5,241 nt of DNA from the NCBI GenBank assembly GCA_946481625.1, contig CAMLOZ010000295.1:1-5241 (forward strand), read 5' to 3'. This stretch comes from an uncultured Haloferula sp. GTDB lineage: Bacteria; Verrucomicrobiota; Verrucomicrobiae; Verrucomicrobiales; Akkermansiaceae. Each line of letters opens with the position of its first letter. The stretch's first letter is position 1. Below the pieces are notes generated by a model. It worked only from the letters and a program-made list of their open reading frames with translations. It was not told the origin of the DNA and made no database searches. A program made the position numbers and the translations under genes. Below, piece after piece: positions 1 to 5,241 of this stretch.

Positions 1-214
1 CCCAGGCGTAATCGTTCGGACCCGGAACGGTCCCCGTGGACCAGTTCGCGGGATCGGTCCAGCTCCCGGTCGTGCCGGTCCATTGAATGTCGGCCGCCTG
101 CGCGTCGGGAACCAGGGCGCTGCCTGCCAGGATCCCTGCGATACAGCAGGAATGACGCGCCGCCGTGTGAATCAAGGAATGGCGCGTGACGGGATTCTGT
201 TTACGGGTATTCAT
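1..214 (-). CDS. N-terminal fragment of an exported protein, autotransporter-type beta-strand-repeat style (runs off left edge)
   Basis: An open frame starts at ATG (214-212) and stays open to base 2, giving 71 visible residues; the rest lies outside the window. The N-terminus looks like a Sec signal peptide with an extended basic n-region (MNTRK...R11...R20). A hydrophobic stretch follows at about residues 23-35 (CCIAGILAGSALV), and a likely signal peptidase I site after A-Q-A at residues 38-40. The mature part begins ADIQWTGTTGSWTDPANW, then a V-P-G-P-N-D turn. W-x-G...GSW.DP.NW...VP...D is the usual opening of bacterial autotransporter-associated beta-strand-repeat and related surface proteins, so an exported beta-helical protein is inferred; the repeat region itself is not visible. 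No strong Shine-Dalgarno sequence precedes the ATG. The start is chosen because the signal peptide follows it directly. The family assignment is moderate; the exported nature and reading frame are well supported. Confidence 0.72.
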   Translation of the reverse strand, partial: MNTRKQNPVTRHSLIHTAARHSCCIAGILAGSALVPDAQAADIQWTGTTGSWTDPANWSTGTVPGPNDYAW

Positions 215-560
215 GGGTTGCTCGTGGAAACACCCGCGATCCATCCCGTCAGGAAACAAAGCTTTACCCTGAAAAAAGGGCATGGCTCGCCCGCAACGGA
301 GGAGATCGAGGGTTTGGGGTTGAAGGGGTTTTGGAAGGCGCAGTCCGCCCTTGGGTGGACGGCAGCGGGGTTCACGTCCGCCCGAACCCAAAAGTTTAGG
401 GGCCAAACCAATTTTTTTTCCGCACAATCCCGGACACGACCCTTCTCCTCTCCCCATCGCAATCGGGTTCGCAACACCTCGGAACCGCCCGGGCATCCGC
501 CCTCTCTCCCCATGACCACGAAACCTGCCGTTATCGCCCCGGTTTCCGTGGGGCGACGCC
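215..560. other. 346-bp intergenic region without a convincing gene
   Basis: This stretch lies between the stop of the RelE-like gene (561) and the start of the exported-protein gene (214). Open frames crossing it on either strand give low-complexity, Arg/Pro/Ser-rich translations with no recognisable motif, so I see no gene here. It contains a stem-loop at 516-551, a six-base inverted repeat GGGTTC/GAACCC (368-373 and 384-389), an eight-T tract at 412-419 (A tract on the transcribed strand) and a short CCCT/AGGG dyad around 267-280. The promoter and 5' leader of the exported-protein gene must lie here if that gene is transcribed on its own, but I could not find a -35/-10 pair close to consensus. 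Confidence 0.6.
516..551 (-). terminator. Candidate stem-loop at the end of the toxin-antitoxin block
   Basis: CCACGAAACC (516-525) pairs with GGTTTCCGTGG (541-551), giving a 10-bp stem with one bulged base and a 15-base loop. It begins 10 bases past the TGA (563-561) of the RelE-like gene, the expected place for a transcription end or a 3' stabilising structure. There is no U-rich run after it in the direction of transcription, so it is not a standard intrinsic terminator. Confidence 0.35.
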
Positions 561-923
561 TCAGAGCCTCCGCGCGGCGCGACCTTCGTCGATCAGCTTC
601 CAGAAGTGCTTGGACTTGGCCAGTTCCTCGTCCTCGCCGATCGGAATCTTCGAGCGGAAGGCGAAATCGGAAAAGGTGCCCTTGTGAAGCACCCGGTGGA
701 CGATGACGAAGCCGTCCTTCACTTCAAAGTAGAAGCGCCAGTCCTTCGCGCGGAAGCGGTACAGCGTCCGGCCGTCACGCTCGATCTTGCCGAAACGGTC
801 GTCGCCCAGGTTCTCCAGGTCCTTCTCGGTCACCTTGAACTCGTCGAGGAGCTCGAGCTGCTCCAGCGTGTCGAGACGCGAGATCTCGGCGGCGCTGATT
901 TCGTTGAAGACGATCTGGAACAC
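561..923 (-). CDS. RelE/ParE-like toxin-fold protein, 120 aa, no partner antitoxin seen
   Basis: The protein starts at GTG (923-921) as MFQIVFNEIS and ends with TGA at 563-561. It has an acidic helical N-terminal half (about residues 10-42, AAEISRLDTLEQLELLDEF). A beta-rich core follows at about residues 44-92: FGKIERDGRTLYRFRAKDWR, then FYFEV, FVIVHRVLHKGTF. The basic, aromatic pattern G-x-x-L-Y-R-F-R-A-K-D-W-R-F-Y-F-E resembles the RelE/ParE toxin core (G.YR.R.GdyR..Y), a fold found in ribosome-dependent mRNA interferases and gyrase inhibitors. A charged C-terminal helix ends in RAARRL. The frame stays open upstream, but residues before the GTG look like non-coding translation and would run back into vapC, so the GTG is preferred; no good ribosome-binding site precedes it. 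It lies 127 bp after the broken vapC and may share its transcript. Toxin activity is inferred from fold resemblance; a conserved hypothetical of other function is possible. Confidence 0.68.
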   Translation of the reverse strand: MFQIVFNEISAAEISRLDTLEQLELLDEFKVTEKDLENLGDDRFGKIERDGRTLYRFRAKDWRFYFEVKDGFVIVHRVLHKGTFSDFAFRSKIPIGEDEELAKSKHFWKLIDEGRAARRL

Positions 924-951
924 GGGGAGAGTGGAAAGTTCCGAAGGAAAG

Positions 952-967
952 GTGCCAAGTGCCAAGT
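952..967. repeat. Short tandem repeat gtgccaa x 2.3
   Basis: The seven-base unit GTGCCAA is present at 952-958 and 959-965, followed by GT as the start of a third copy. It lies 29-44 bases before the GTG start of the RelE-like gene, in the gap between it and vapC. It could be a small operator or promoter element, or chance; no -10/-35 pair was convincing nearby. Confidence 0.4.
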
Positions 968-1050
968 TTTTGAAACGCGAGGGGAAGGGCTTGGACTCAA
1001 CCGCTTCGCTTCTCTTCCCATGCCGCCGACTCCGGCTAGCCCGACAGGGT

Positions 1051-1465
1051 TCATTGGATCTCCGATACGGACACCAGCCGAATCTTCGGGAAATACGAGC
1101 GCATATACCCCCGGTCTTTGGTCGCAAGCGCATCCGCTTGCTTCGCCGCATGGGCTGCGACGAGAAAGTCCGGAAGGATCGTGGTGCGCGGAGCACCTGC
1201 TTGACGATACTTCCGGAAAACCGTTCCGGCAAAAACGGCGGATGACTTCTCCAGATCGCTGAACTGGATCTGCAAGGGAATCCAAGGCTTTGAGACAGGC
1301 TTCGTCGGAAGCGAAAAAGGACCGGACCTCCGCCAGGACCACGGGGCTAAGGCGCAAGGCCGCCGTCTCTGCAAGTTGCTGAAGCTTCTCCAACCAGAGA
1401 GCTCCCTCGGCCTCGCCCTTGAAGATGGCTAGCAGGACGGAGGTATCGATCGCTACCGCGGTCAT
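1051..1465 (-). pseudogene. vapC: VapC-type PIN-domain toxin, broken by a one-base frameshift
   Basis: VapC toxins are Mg-dependent PIN-domain ribonucleases that cleave RNA and are held inactive by VapB. The gene starts at ATG (1465-1463), sharing an ATGA overlap with the vapB stop. Frame 1 reads MTAVAIDTSVLLAIFKG through SPVVLAEVRSFFASDEACLK to about 1270-1276. The family-like sequence then continues in the +1 frame as IQFSDLEKSSAVFAG, ILPDFLVAAHA, ALATKDRGY and YFPKIRLVSVSEIQ, stopping at TGA (1053-1051). Removing one base restores a 137-residue protein, the usual VapC length. It would have all four PIN acidic positions: D7, E46, D99 (PDFLVAAHA) and D117 (TKDRGY). As read, translation stays in frame 1 to a stop at 832-830 (211 residues), losing D99 and D117 and running about 94 bp into the RelE-like gene. 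The break is a real pseudogenising indel or a sequencing error; a programmed shift is unlikely. Confidence 0.85.
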
Positions 1466-1707
1466 TTGCCGGGGATTTCCACGGGACCGCGGAGCGACTC
1501 CATCCATTCGTCCACCGAAGCCCCGGAAAGCTCGTTCTTCAGACACCCGAGGACGCCGGCGGCCTGTTTTGAATCTACCACTTTCTTAAGCCGAATCCCG
1601 TCAGCGGTCTCGATGAAGTCAACAGTGCCACCGGGCTGGATCCCGAATTTGTCCCGGAGGGCTTTCGGAATGGTCACTTGTCCCTTGGAGGTTACCTGAG
1701 CTTTCAC
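1462..1707 (-). CDS. vapB: VapB-type antitoxin, AbrB/MazE/SpoVT swapped-hairpin family, 81 aa
   Basis: This small protein begins MKAQVTSKGQVTIPKALRDK, then FGIQPGGTVDF: the signature of the AbrB/MazE/SpoVT swapped-hairpin DNA-binding domain (about residues 1-45; 'SKGQVTIPK.LR...GI.PG'). This domain dimerises and binds operator DNA. Residues 46-81 (including SVDEWMESLRGPVEIPGK) form the usual flexible toxin-binding tail that occupies the VapC active site. The start is GTG (1707-1705); a GAGG lies only two bases upstream, closer than ideal, but no other in-frame start fits. Its TGA (1464-1462) overlaps the ATG of vapC by four bases, the classic TA operon arrangement that gives translational coupling. 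VapBC pairs normally repress their own promoter; the repeat cluster at 1716-1746 just upstream is the obvious candidate operator. The antitoxin frame is intact although its toxin is broken. Confidence 0.9.
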   Translation of the reverse strand: MKAQVTSKGQVTIPKALRDKFGIQPGGTVDFIETADGIRLKKVVDSKQAAGVLGCLKNELSGASVDEWMESLRGPVEIPGK

Positions 1708-1715
1708 GCCCTCAC

Positions 1716-1746
1716 GGTAAGAATTGAAGGTAAGAATATCAATTCT
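1716..1746 (-). promoter_or_regulatory. Putative vapB operator/promoter: overlapping direct and inverted repeats
   Basis: The 57-bp gap before vapB is AT-rich compared with its surroundings. It holds a perfect 9-base direct repeat GGTAAGAAT (1716-1724 and 1729-1737). Interleaved with it is a perfect 8-base inverted repeat AGAATTGA/TCAATTCT (1720-1727 and 1739-1746), whose half-site centres are 19 bases apart, about two helical turns. Dyads of this size directly before vapB are typical binding sites of VapBC and AbrB-fold complexes, so autoregulation is inferred. TATTCT on the minus strand (1738-1733) could be a -10 element, but no -35 match was found at the right spacing. The same dyad could also form a weak RNA hairpin after the upstream gene. 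Confidence 0.5.
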
Positions 1747-1764
1747 CCCAAACTCTGCCTTCCC

Positions 1765-4700
1765 TCACTCCGGCACGGCTTCGATCCGGTAGAACTGCCG
1801 CTCCGTGCCGCTCGGCGGGGTGTAGGTGACGGTGATGCGCTCGTAGTCCGTGCCGGGGATGTCCTCGCTCTGGATGTCCGTCAGCTCGGGGTCGATGGAG
1901 GTCCAGGTGACAAGGTCGCCGGCGGCGAGAACGTGATAGGAGGCACCGGCGGGGACCTTGCGGGCGAGGTAGCTGAGGGTCACGCTGCCGTCGGCAGCGC
2001 GGGTCATCGGGGTCTGGATCCGGTCGAAGGCGAGCGGGTTGGTGCCGAAGGCGAACTCGCCGAAGTTGGTGGTGCCGTCGTGTTCGGGGTCGAGGTCGGT
2101 GCCGTGCAGGTGCGTGAGACCGGGGAGCCAGGTTTCAAGCCATTGCCGGTAGGGCGGCAGGCCCTCCGTTTCCGCGACGAGCTCGATGATCTCCGGACCC
2201 GCCAAGGCGCGGCCGTGGATGCGGAATTGGTCGATGTCGCCGAGGTAGCTGAAAGCCGCGCCGGAGGGGTTCGCGCCCAGGGTGAGGAGCGCGTTGGAGT
2301 TCAGGGTGCTGGTGCTGCCGTTCACGCTGCCCTCGAGCACGCCATCGACGTAGATCTTCATCTCCCCGCTCGCTTGCACGCGGGTGATGCCGATGTGGAC
2401 CCACTGGCCGGTGTTCACCGCGCTGGTGCCGTGCAGCACGACATTGGGCAAGATGCCGCCGGCCCAACCGGTCTGGAAGGAGATGCGGTTCACGCCGTTG
2501 CCTTGGGTGCCGCCGATCATGAAGTCCGCCGCGCCGCCCGGACTGTCCGCGCTGGCGATGGCGCGACCCGAGGAAACGGCATTGGTGACTTGGAAGACCT
2601 GGGTCGTGCGCATCCAGAAGGAAATGGTGAAGTCGCCGGTCGCCACGTTCGGCAGGGTGACGGCCTCGCCCGAGCCATCGAAGGCAAGCCCGCCGCCGAA
2701 TTTCCCGGCGATCCAATCGCTTTCCTCCATGCCGGAGAGCGTGCCGTGGTTCTCCTGTGGCGAGCTGTCGGTGGCGGCGGCACCGGTGCCATCGTCGAGC
2801 TTGAGCCACGCGAGCAGGCTGTCATCGGAGACGGTGGTGCTGACTTCCGCGGAGGCGAAGTTGCCCTCGCCCCCCGCACCTTGGGCCTTCCCGGCGGGCA
2901 GGCTCATCACGACCTCCCCGAATCCATGGGGGGTGAGCGTGACGGTGTAGTCCTGACCGCTACCCGTCAGGTTCCCCGCGCTCGCCCCCGTCACCGAGAA
3001 GTCGGAAGCGCTCAGGCCGGTGACGGGCTCGGAGAAATGGATGGTGACCTGGAAAGGGCCTCCCGCTCCGGCGGGCGCCGCGAGGTGCACGCCGGGGGCG
3101 GGTGGCAGGGAGAGAATCCAATCGCCGATCACCTGCGCCGCCTGCTCGTCCACGAGGTTCTTCGCGATTGGTGGCATCTTCAGGGTCCCCGTGGTGCCAT
3201 GACGGACCTTGAGGATCGAGCGGGCGAGGTCGCCGGGCACGACCACGCGGTCGCCCGGATCGAAGTACGGCACCTCTAGCTCCCCGCGGATCAAACCTTG
3301 GGCGGGCAGCGGCGTGGTGAAGCGGGCATCGAAGAAGGCCCGCACGCCGCCGGGGCGGTGGCACTGCGCGCAATTCGAATCGAGATAGGAGCGCACCCGT
3401 TCCTCCAGGCTCGCGGAAGTATCCGCGACGTGCTTCGCCTTCAGGAACCACGGGAGTTGGCCGGGATTGTAGGCGGAGTCGAACCAGCCGAGCGCCCCCA
3501 GCGTTTCGAGCTGGTTCGCGGTGCGGCCCGTCCGGTCGTAAGCGAGATCGCCGTTGAGCTGGTGCGTCTTCAGGCCGAGCACGTGGCCCGCATTGCCATT
3601 GTGGCAGATCCGGCAGTCGGTGCTGCTGGGGTAGTCCCAGGTCTGCTCGTGCGTGCCGCCGCCCGCCTCGGTGATCGTGATCGGCTCGCTCAAGCCGCCG
3701 GACAGAAGCTCGGCATCGCTGCCGTCCGGCAACCAGCGGTAGGTCACGCCGTAGGGCTCGCCGGCCGATGGCATCACGATGAAGCGCGTCTCCAGCCGGC
3801 GGTGGACGCCGGGGTTGTTCTCATCCGTTGCGAGCTCGAAGTGCTTGATGAAGACGGTGCCCGCCGGGAACGACCAGTCGCCGTTCGGTGCGAAGCCGAT
3901 CTTCTCTTCCGGCGTGTCGTGGGTGCCGTCGTTCGGCAGGGCGATCCAGCGTTTCTTCGCCGCGGCATCCGACCACAGCGGCGCGTTCACGGTGTAGGGG
4001 AAGACCCCCGGCGCGGGCGTGAGCGTGGCGAGATCCGAGAACGCTCCCGTTTCGGAAAGCAGCGCGGGCGGCTCCGTGACGACGACCGTGGGCTGCCATG
4101 TGCCCGCGTAGAGAAACTGTGAAGGCGTCAGCGCGACATTCGCGATGCGAACTTCATCGAACTCCGCGTCGTTCGCGTGGTCGGCCGGGCTGCCGTTGTA
4201 CATCCCGCGGCCGATGCTCCACACGCCCGACTGGAGGTTGCCCAGGTAGCCCGTCGCCTGGCCGAGCTGCGTGTAGCTGCCGTTCTCGTAGGAGTACACG
4301 GTCAGCGTGCCATCGCTCACCTTGCCGACGATCGCGAGGTGGTACCAGCGGTCGGCGAGGAACTCGGTCCGGTCGATCACATGGATCGGCACGGAGGTCC
4401 ACTCGCCGCTGGCGGGATCGACGGTGCGCACGTTGAGGAAGAGGTCGCCGTTCTGTAGCGAGACCTGCGTGTTGCCCTGCGGGCTGCTACGGCCCCAGCG
4501 CATCAGGCGGAAAGGTTGGATCGGCGGGCCGGATTCGTTGTCGATCGGCGCATTGCCGGTGGTGCCGTCGAGACCGAGGAAGCATTGGTAGCTGCCGCTG
4601 GTGAGCGAGCCTTCGGCGGGCTTGAAGCTCAGTTCGACGGTGAAGTCATCCAGCTTGCCGAACTTGTCGGGCATCGCGAGGCCGCCGCCGCCGTTTCCGG

Positions 4701-5241
4701 GGTAGCCGTCGCCATCGCCGCCCGCGCGGGTGCGGATGCCGGCGGTGTTGCCCGCCGTGCCGGCCGGCGTGAGGCCGTTCGGGGCGGAGTAGATGACGTT
4801 CGCGCTGGTACTATTGTCATCGTAGACGGTCATCGCGAGGCCGTTGTCGATGACGTCGGCGCTGCGGTCGCCCGGGTTGTCCGAGAGGTAGCCGGAACTG
4901 TTCGCGGCGTCCTGATCCTCGAACCGGTACCACACCGGGTTCGTGGTGGCAGGCGGCTCGACCGCGAGCTTCATGAAGCGCCCGCGTGTGGTGGTGCCGT
5001 TGATCTTGATGAAGACCGGCTCGCCCGCATGGTCGCGGCCGATGGTCGAGGTGCCGCTGTAGACGCTGCCGCTGGGCATGTCCGTGAGGATCGTGCCGGT
5101 CGCGACGCCATTGTCGTAGTCGAAGGAACGGATCCGCCCGCTCACGTTGTCCACCGTGAGGAACTTGCCCTCCAGCGAGGGATGCGCCGCGCCACGGTAG
5201 ACGAAGCCGCCGACCACGCAGCCATCCGGACCGGCGGCATG
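1765..5241 (-). CDS. Multidomain exported oxidoreductase: PQQ sugar-dehydrogenase tail, LamG, diheme cytochrome c (SO2930/HNE_0200-like), Ig-like, LamG (N-terminus beyond right edge)
   Basis: The frame is open at the right edge and ends with TGA (1767-1765), giving 1158 visible residues (numbered from the edge). Residues 1-95 are the end of a glucose/sorbosone-dehydrogenase beta-propeller, with the typical VVGGFVYRG and LEGKFLTVDNVSGRI. The GTG at 5217 lies inside this conserved stretch and is not a start. Residues about 104-380 form a LamG/concanavalin-like domain (FTVELSFKP, WYHLAIVGK, FDEVRIANVALTPSQF). Residues about 390-715 resemble the SO2930/HNE_0200 family: LSETGAFSD, PYTVNAPLWSDAAAKKRWIA, FPAGTVFIKHFEL. 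This part has two heme-attachment motifs, CRICH (543-547) and CAQCH (624-628), and a class-I-type distal Met in KMPP (M689). Residues 715-806 are Ig-like (VTIHFSEPVTGLSASDF). Residues 807-1025 are a second LamG domain (FTISFWMR, KIYVDG, IDQFRIHGRAL). Residues 1030-1158 are a tail with a Ca-loop-like DLDPEHDGTTNFGEF and an FYRIE end. Likely role: periplasmic or surface oxidation of a sugar or glycan with internal electron transfer to heme; substrate unknown. No anchor motif at the C-terminus. Confidence 0.88.
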   Translation of the reverse strand, partial: HAAGPDGCVVGGFVYRGAAHPSLEGKFLTVDNVSGRIRSFDYDNGVATGTILTDMPSGSVYSGTSTIGRDHAGEPVFIKINGTTTRGRFMKLAVEPPATTNPVWYRFEDQDAANSSGYLSDNPGDRSADVIDNGLAMTVYDDNSTSANVIYSAPNGLTPAGTAGNTAGIRTRAGGDGDGYPGNGGGGLAMPDKFGKLDDFTVELSFKPAEGSLTSGSYQCFLGLDGTTGNAPIDNESGPPIQPFRLMRWGRSSPQGNTQVSLQNGDLFLNVRTVDPASGEWTSVPIHVIDRTEFLADRWYHLAIVGKVSDGTLTVYSYENGSYTQLGQATGYLGNLQSGVWSIGRGMYNGSPADHANDAEFDEVRIANVALTPSQFLYAGTWQPTVVVTEPPALLSETGAFSDLATLTPAPGVFPYTVNAPLWSDAAAKKRWIALPNDGTHDTPEEKIGFAPNGDWSFPAGTVFIKHFELATDENNPGVHRRLETRFIVMPSAGEPYGVTYRWLPDGSDAELLSGGLSEPITITEAGGGTHEQTWDYPSSTDCRICHNGNAGHVLGLKTHQLNGDLAYDRTGRTANQLETLGALGWFDSAYNPGQLPWFLKAKHVADTSASLEERVRSYLDSNCAQCHRPGGVRAFFDARFTTPLPAQGLIRGELEVPYFDPGDRVVVPGDLARSILKVRHGTTGTLKMPPIAKNLVDEQAAQVIGDWILSLPPAPGVHLAAPAGAGGPFQVTIHFSEPVTGLSASDFSVTGASAGNLTGSGQDYTVTLTPHGFGEVVMSLPAGKAQGAGGEGNFASAEVSTTVSDDSLLAWLKLDDGTGAAATDSSPQENHGTLSGMEESDWIAGKFGGGLAFDGSGEAVTLPNVATGDFTISFWMRTTQVFQVTNAVSSGRAIASADSPGGAADFMIGGTQGNGVNRISFQTGWAGGILPNVVLHGTSAVNTGQWVHIGITRVQASGEMKIYVDGVLEGSVNGSTSTLNSNALLTLGANPSGAAFSYLGDIDQFRIHGRALAGPEIIELVAETEGLPPYRQWLETWLPGLTHLHGTDLDPEHDGTTNFGEFAFGTNPLAFDRIQTPMTRAADGSVTLSYLARKVPAGASYHVLAAGDLVTWTSIDPELTDIQSEDIPGTDYERITVTYTPPSGTERQFYRIEAVPE

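Noticed and set aside
215..300. c-di-GMP-type riboswitch before the exported-protein gene
   Set aside because: A few short strings (AGGGTAAAGC-like on the minus strand) recall the consensus, but the required conserved blocks and paired stems are absent.
394..419. Plus-strand intrinsic terminator using the T8 tract at 412-419
   Set aside because: The GTTT/AAAC stem before it is only four base pairs and no plus-strand gene precedes it.
83..706. Plus-strand open frame of 207 codons at the left
   Set aside because: The translation is R/S/P-rich without motifs, and it overlaps the minus-strand signal-peptide gene and the RelE-like gene, both better supported.
1252..1276. Programmed +1 frameshift in vapC, with the CAGATC/GATCTG inverted repeat (1252-1257 and 1267-1272) as stimulator
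   Set aside because: No slippery or rare-codon/stop-assisted +1 motif is present at the junction, the stem is short, and the pre-shift frame continues far downstream. A plain indel or sequencing error is simpler.
1678..3279. Long plus-strand open frame of 533 codons
   Set aside because: It is antisense to the oxidoreductase gene and arises from high third-position GC. Its translation is a repetitive G/A/R/V/E-rich string without domains, while the minus-strand frame has clear motifs throughout.
3298..4122. Plus-strand open frame of 274 codons
   Set aside because: It lies antisense to the cytochrome-containing part of the large gene, including the CAQCH and CRICH codons, and shows only compositional bias.
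5215..5217. GTG at 5217 as the true start of the large gene
   Set aside because: It lies within the conserved VVGGFVYRG motif of the dehydrogenase propeller and the frame is open to the window edge, so the real start must be further upstream.

Overview
All supported genes in this window lie on the minus strand. The base composition is GC-rich. The style of the large secreted protein suggests a member of the Verrucomicrobiota, perhaps Luteolibacter- or Haloferula-like: LamG domains, a calcium-loop-like 'D.D.DG..NFGEFAFGTNP' segment, and a closing 'Y.V..A.DL.TW ... FYR' module. The taxon is inferred from protein style only.

Reading in the direction of transcription (right to left), the window opens inside a very large gene (5241 to 1765) whose N-terminal part is off the right edge. 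The visible 1158 residues are the tail of a PQQ-dependent glucose/sorbosone-dehydrogenase-type beta-propeller, a LamG domain, a diheme c-type cytochrome module resembling the SO2930/HNE_0200 family, a bacterial Ig-like domain, a second LamG domain and a C-terminal tail. It looks like an exported multidomain oxidoreductase in which a sugar-oxidising domain and an electron-accepting heme domain share one chain.

Next, after a 57-bp AT-rich gap with strong repeat structure, comes a toxin-antitoxin block. It holds a VapB-type AbrB-fold antitoxin (1707 to 1462) and an overlapping VapC PIN-domain toxin (1465 to 1051) that is broken by a one-base frameshift. After a further 127 bp there is a 120-residue protein with a RelE/ParE-toxin-like core (923 to 561).

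The last stretch (560 to 215) has no convincing gene. It carries a stem-loop just after the RelE-like gene and an A/T tract, and it leads into the start of a second exported protein (214 to the left edge). That protein has a signal peptide followed by a W-T-G...GSW.DP.NW motif typical of autotransporter-associated beta-strand-repeat proteins. The TA block thus sits between two genes for large exported proteins.

No tRNA, rRNA, CRISPR array or transposase was seen. The most notable points are the covalent dehydrogenase-LamG-cytochrome-LamG architecture, the frameshifted vapC with an intact vapB, the repeat-rich putative operator before vapB, and a RelE-like toxin without a visible partner.
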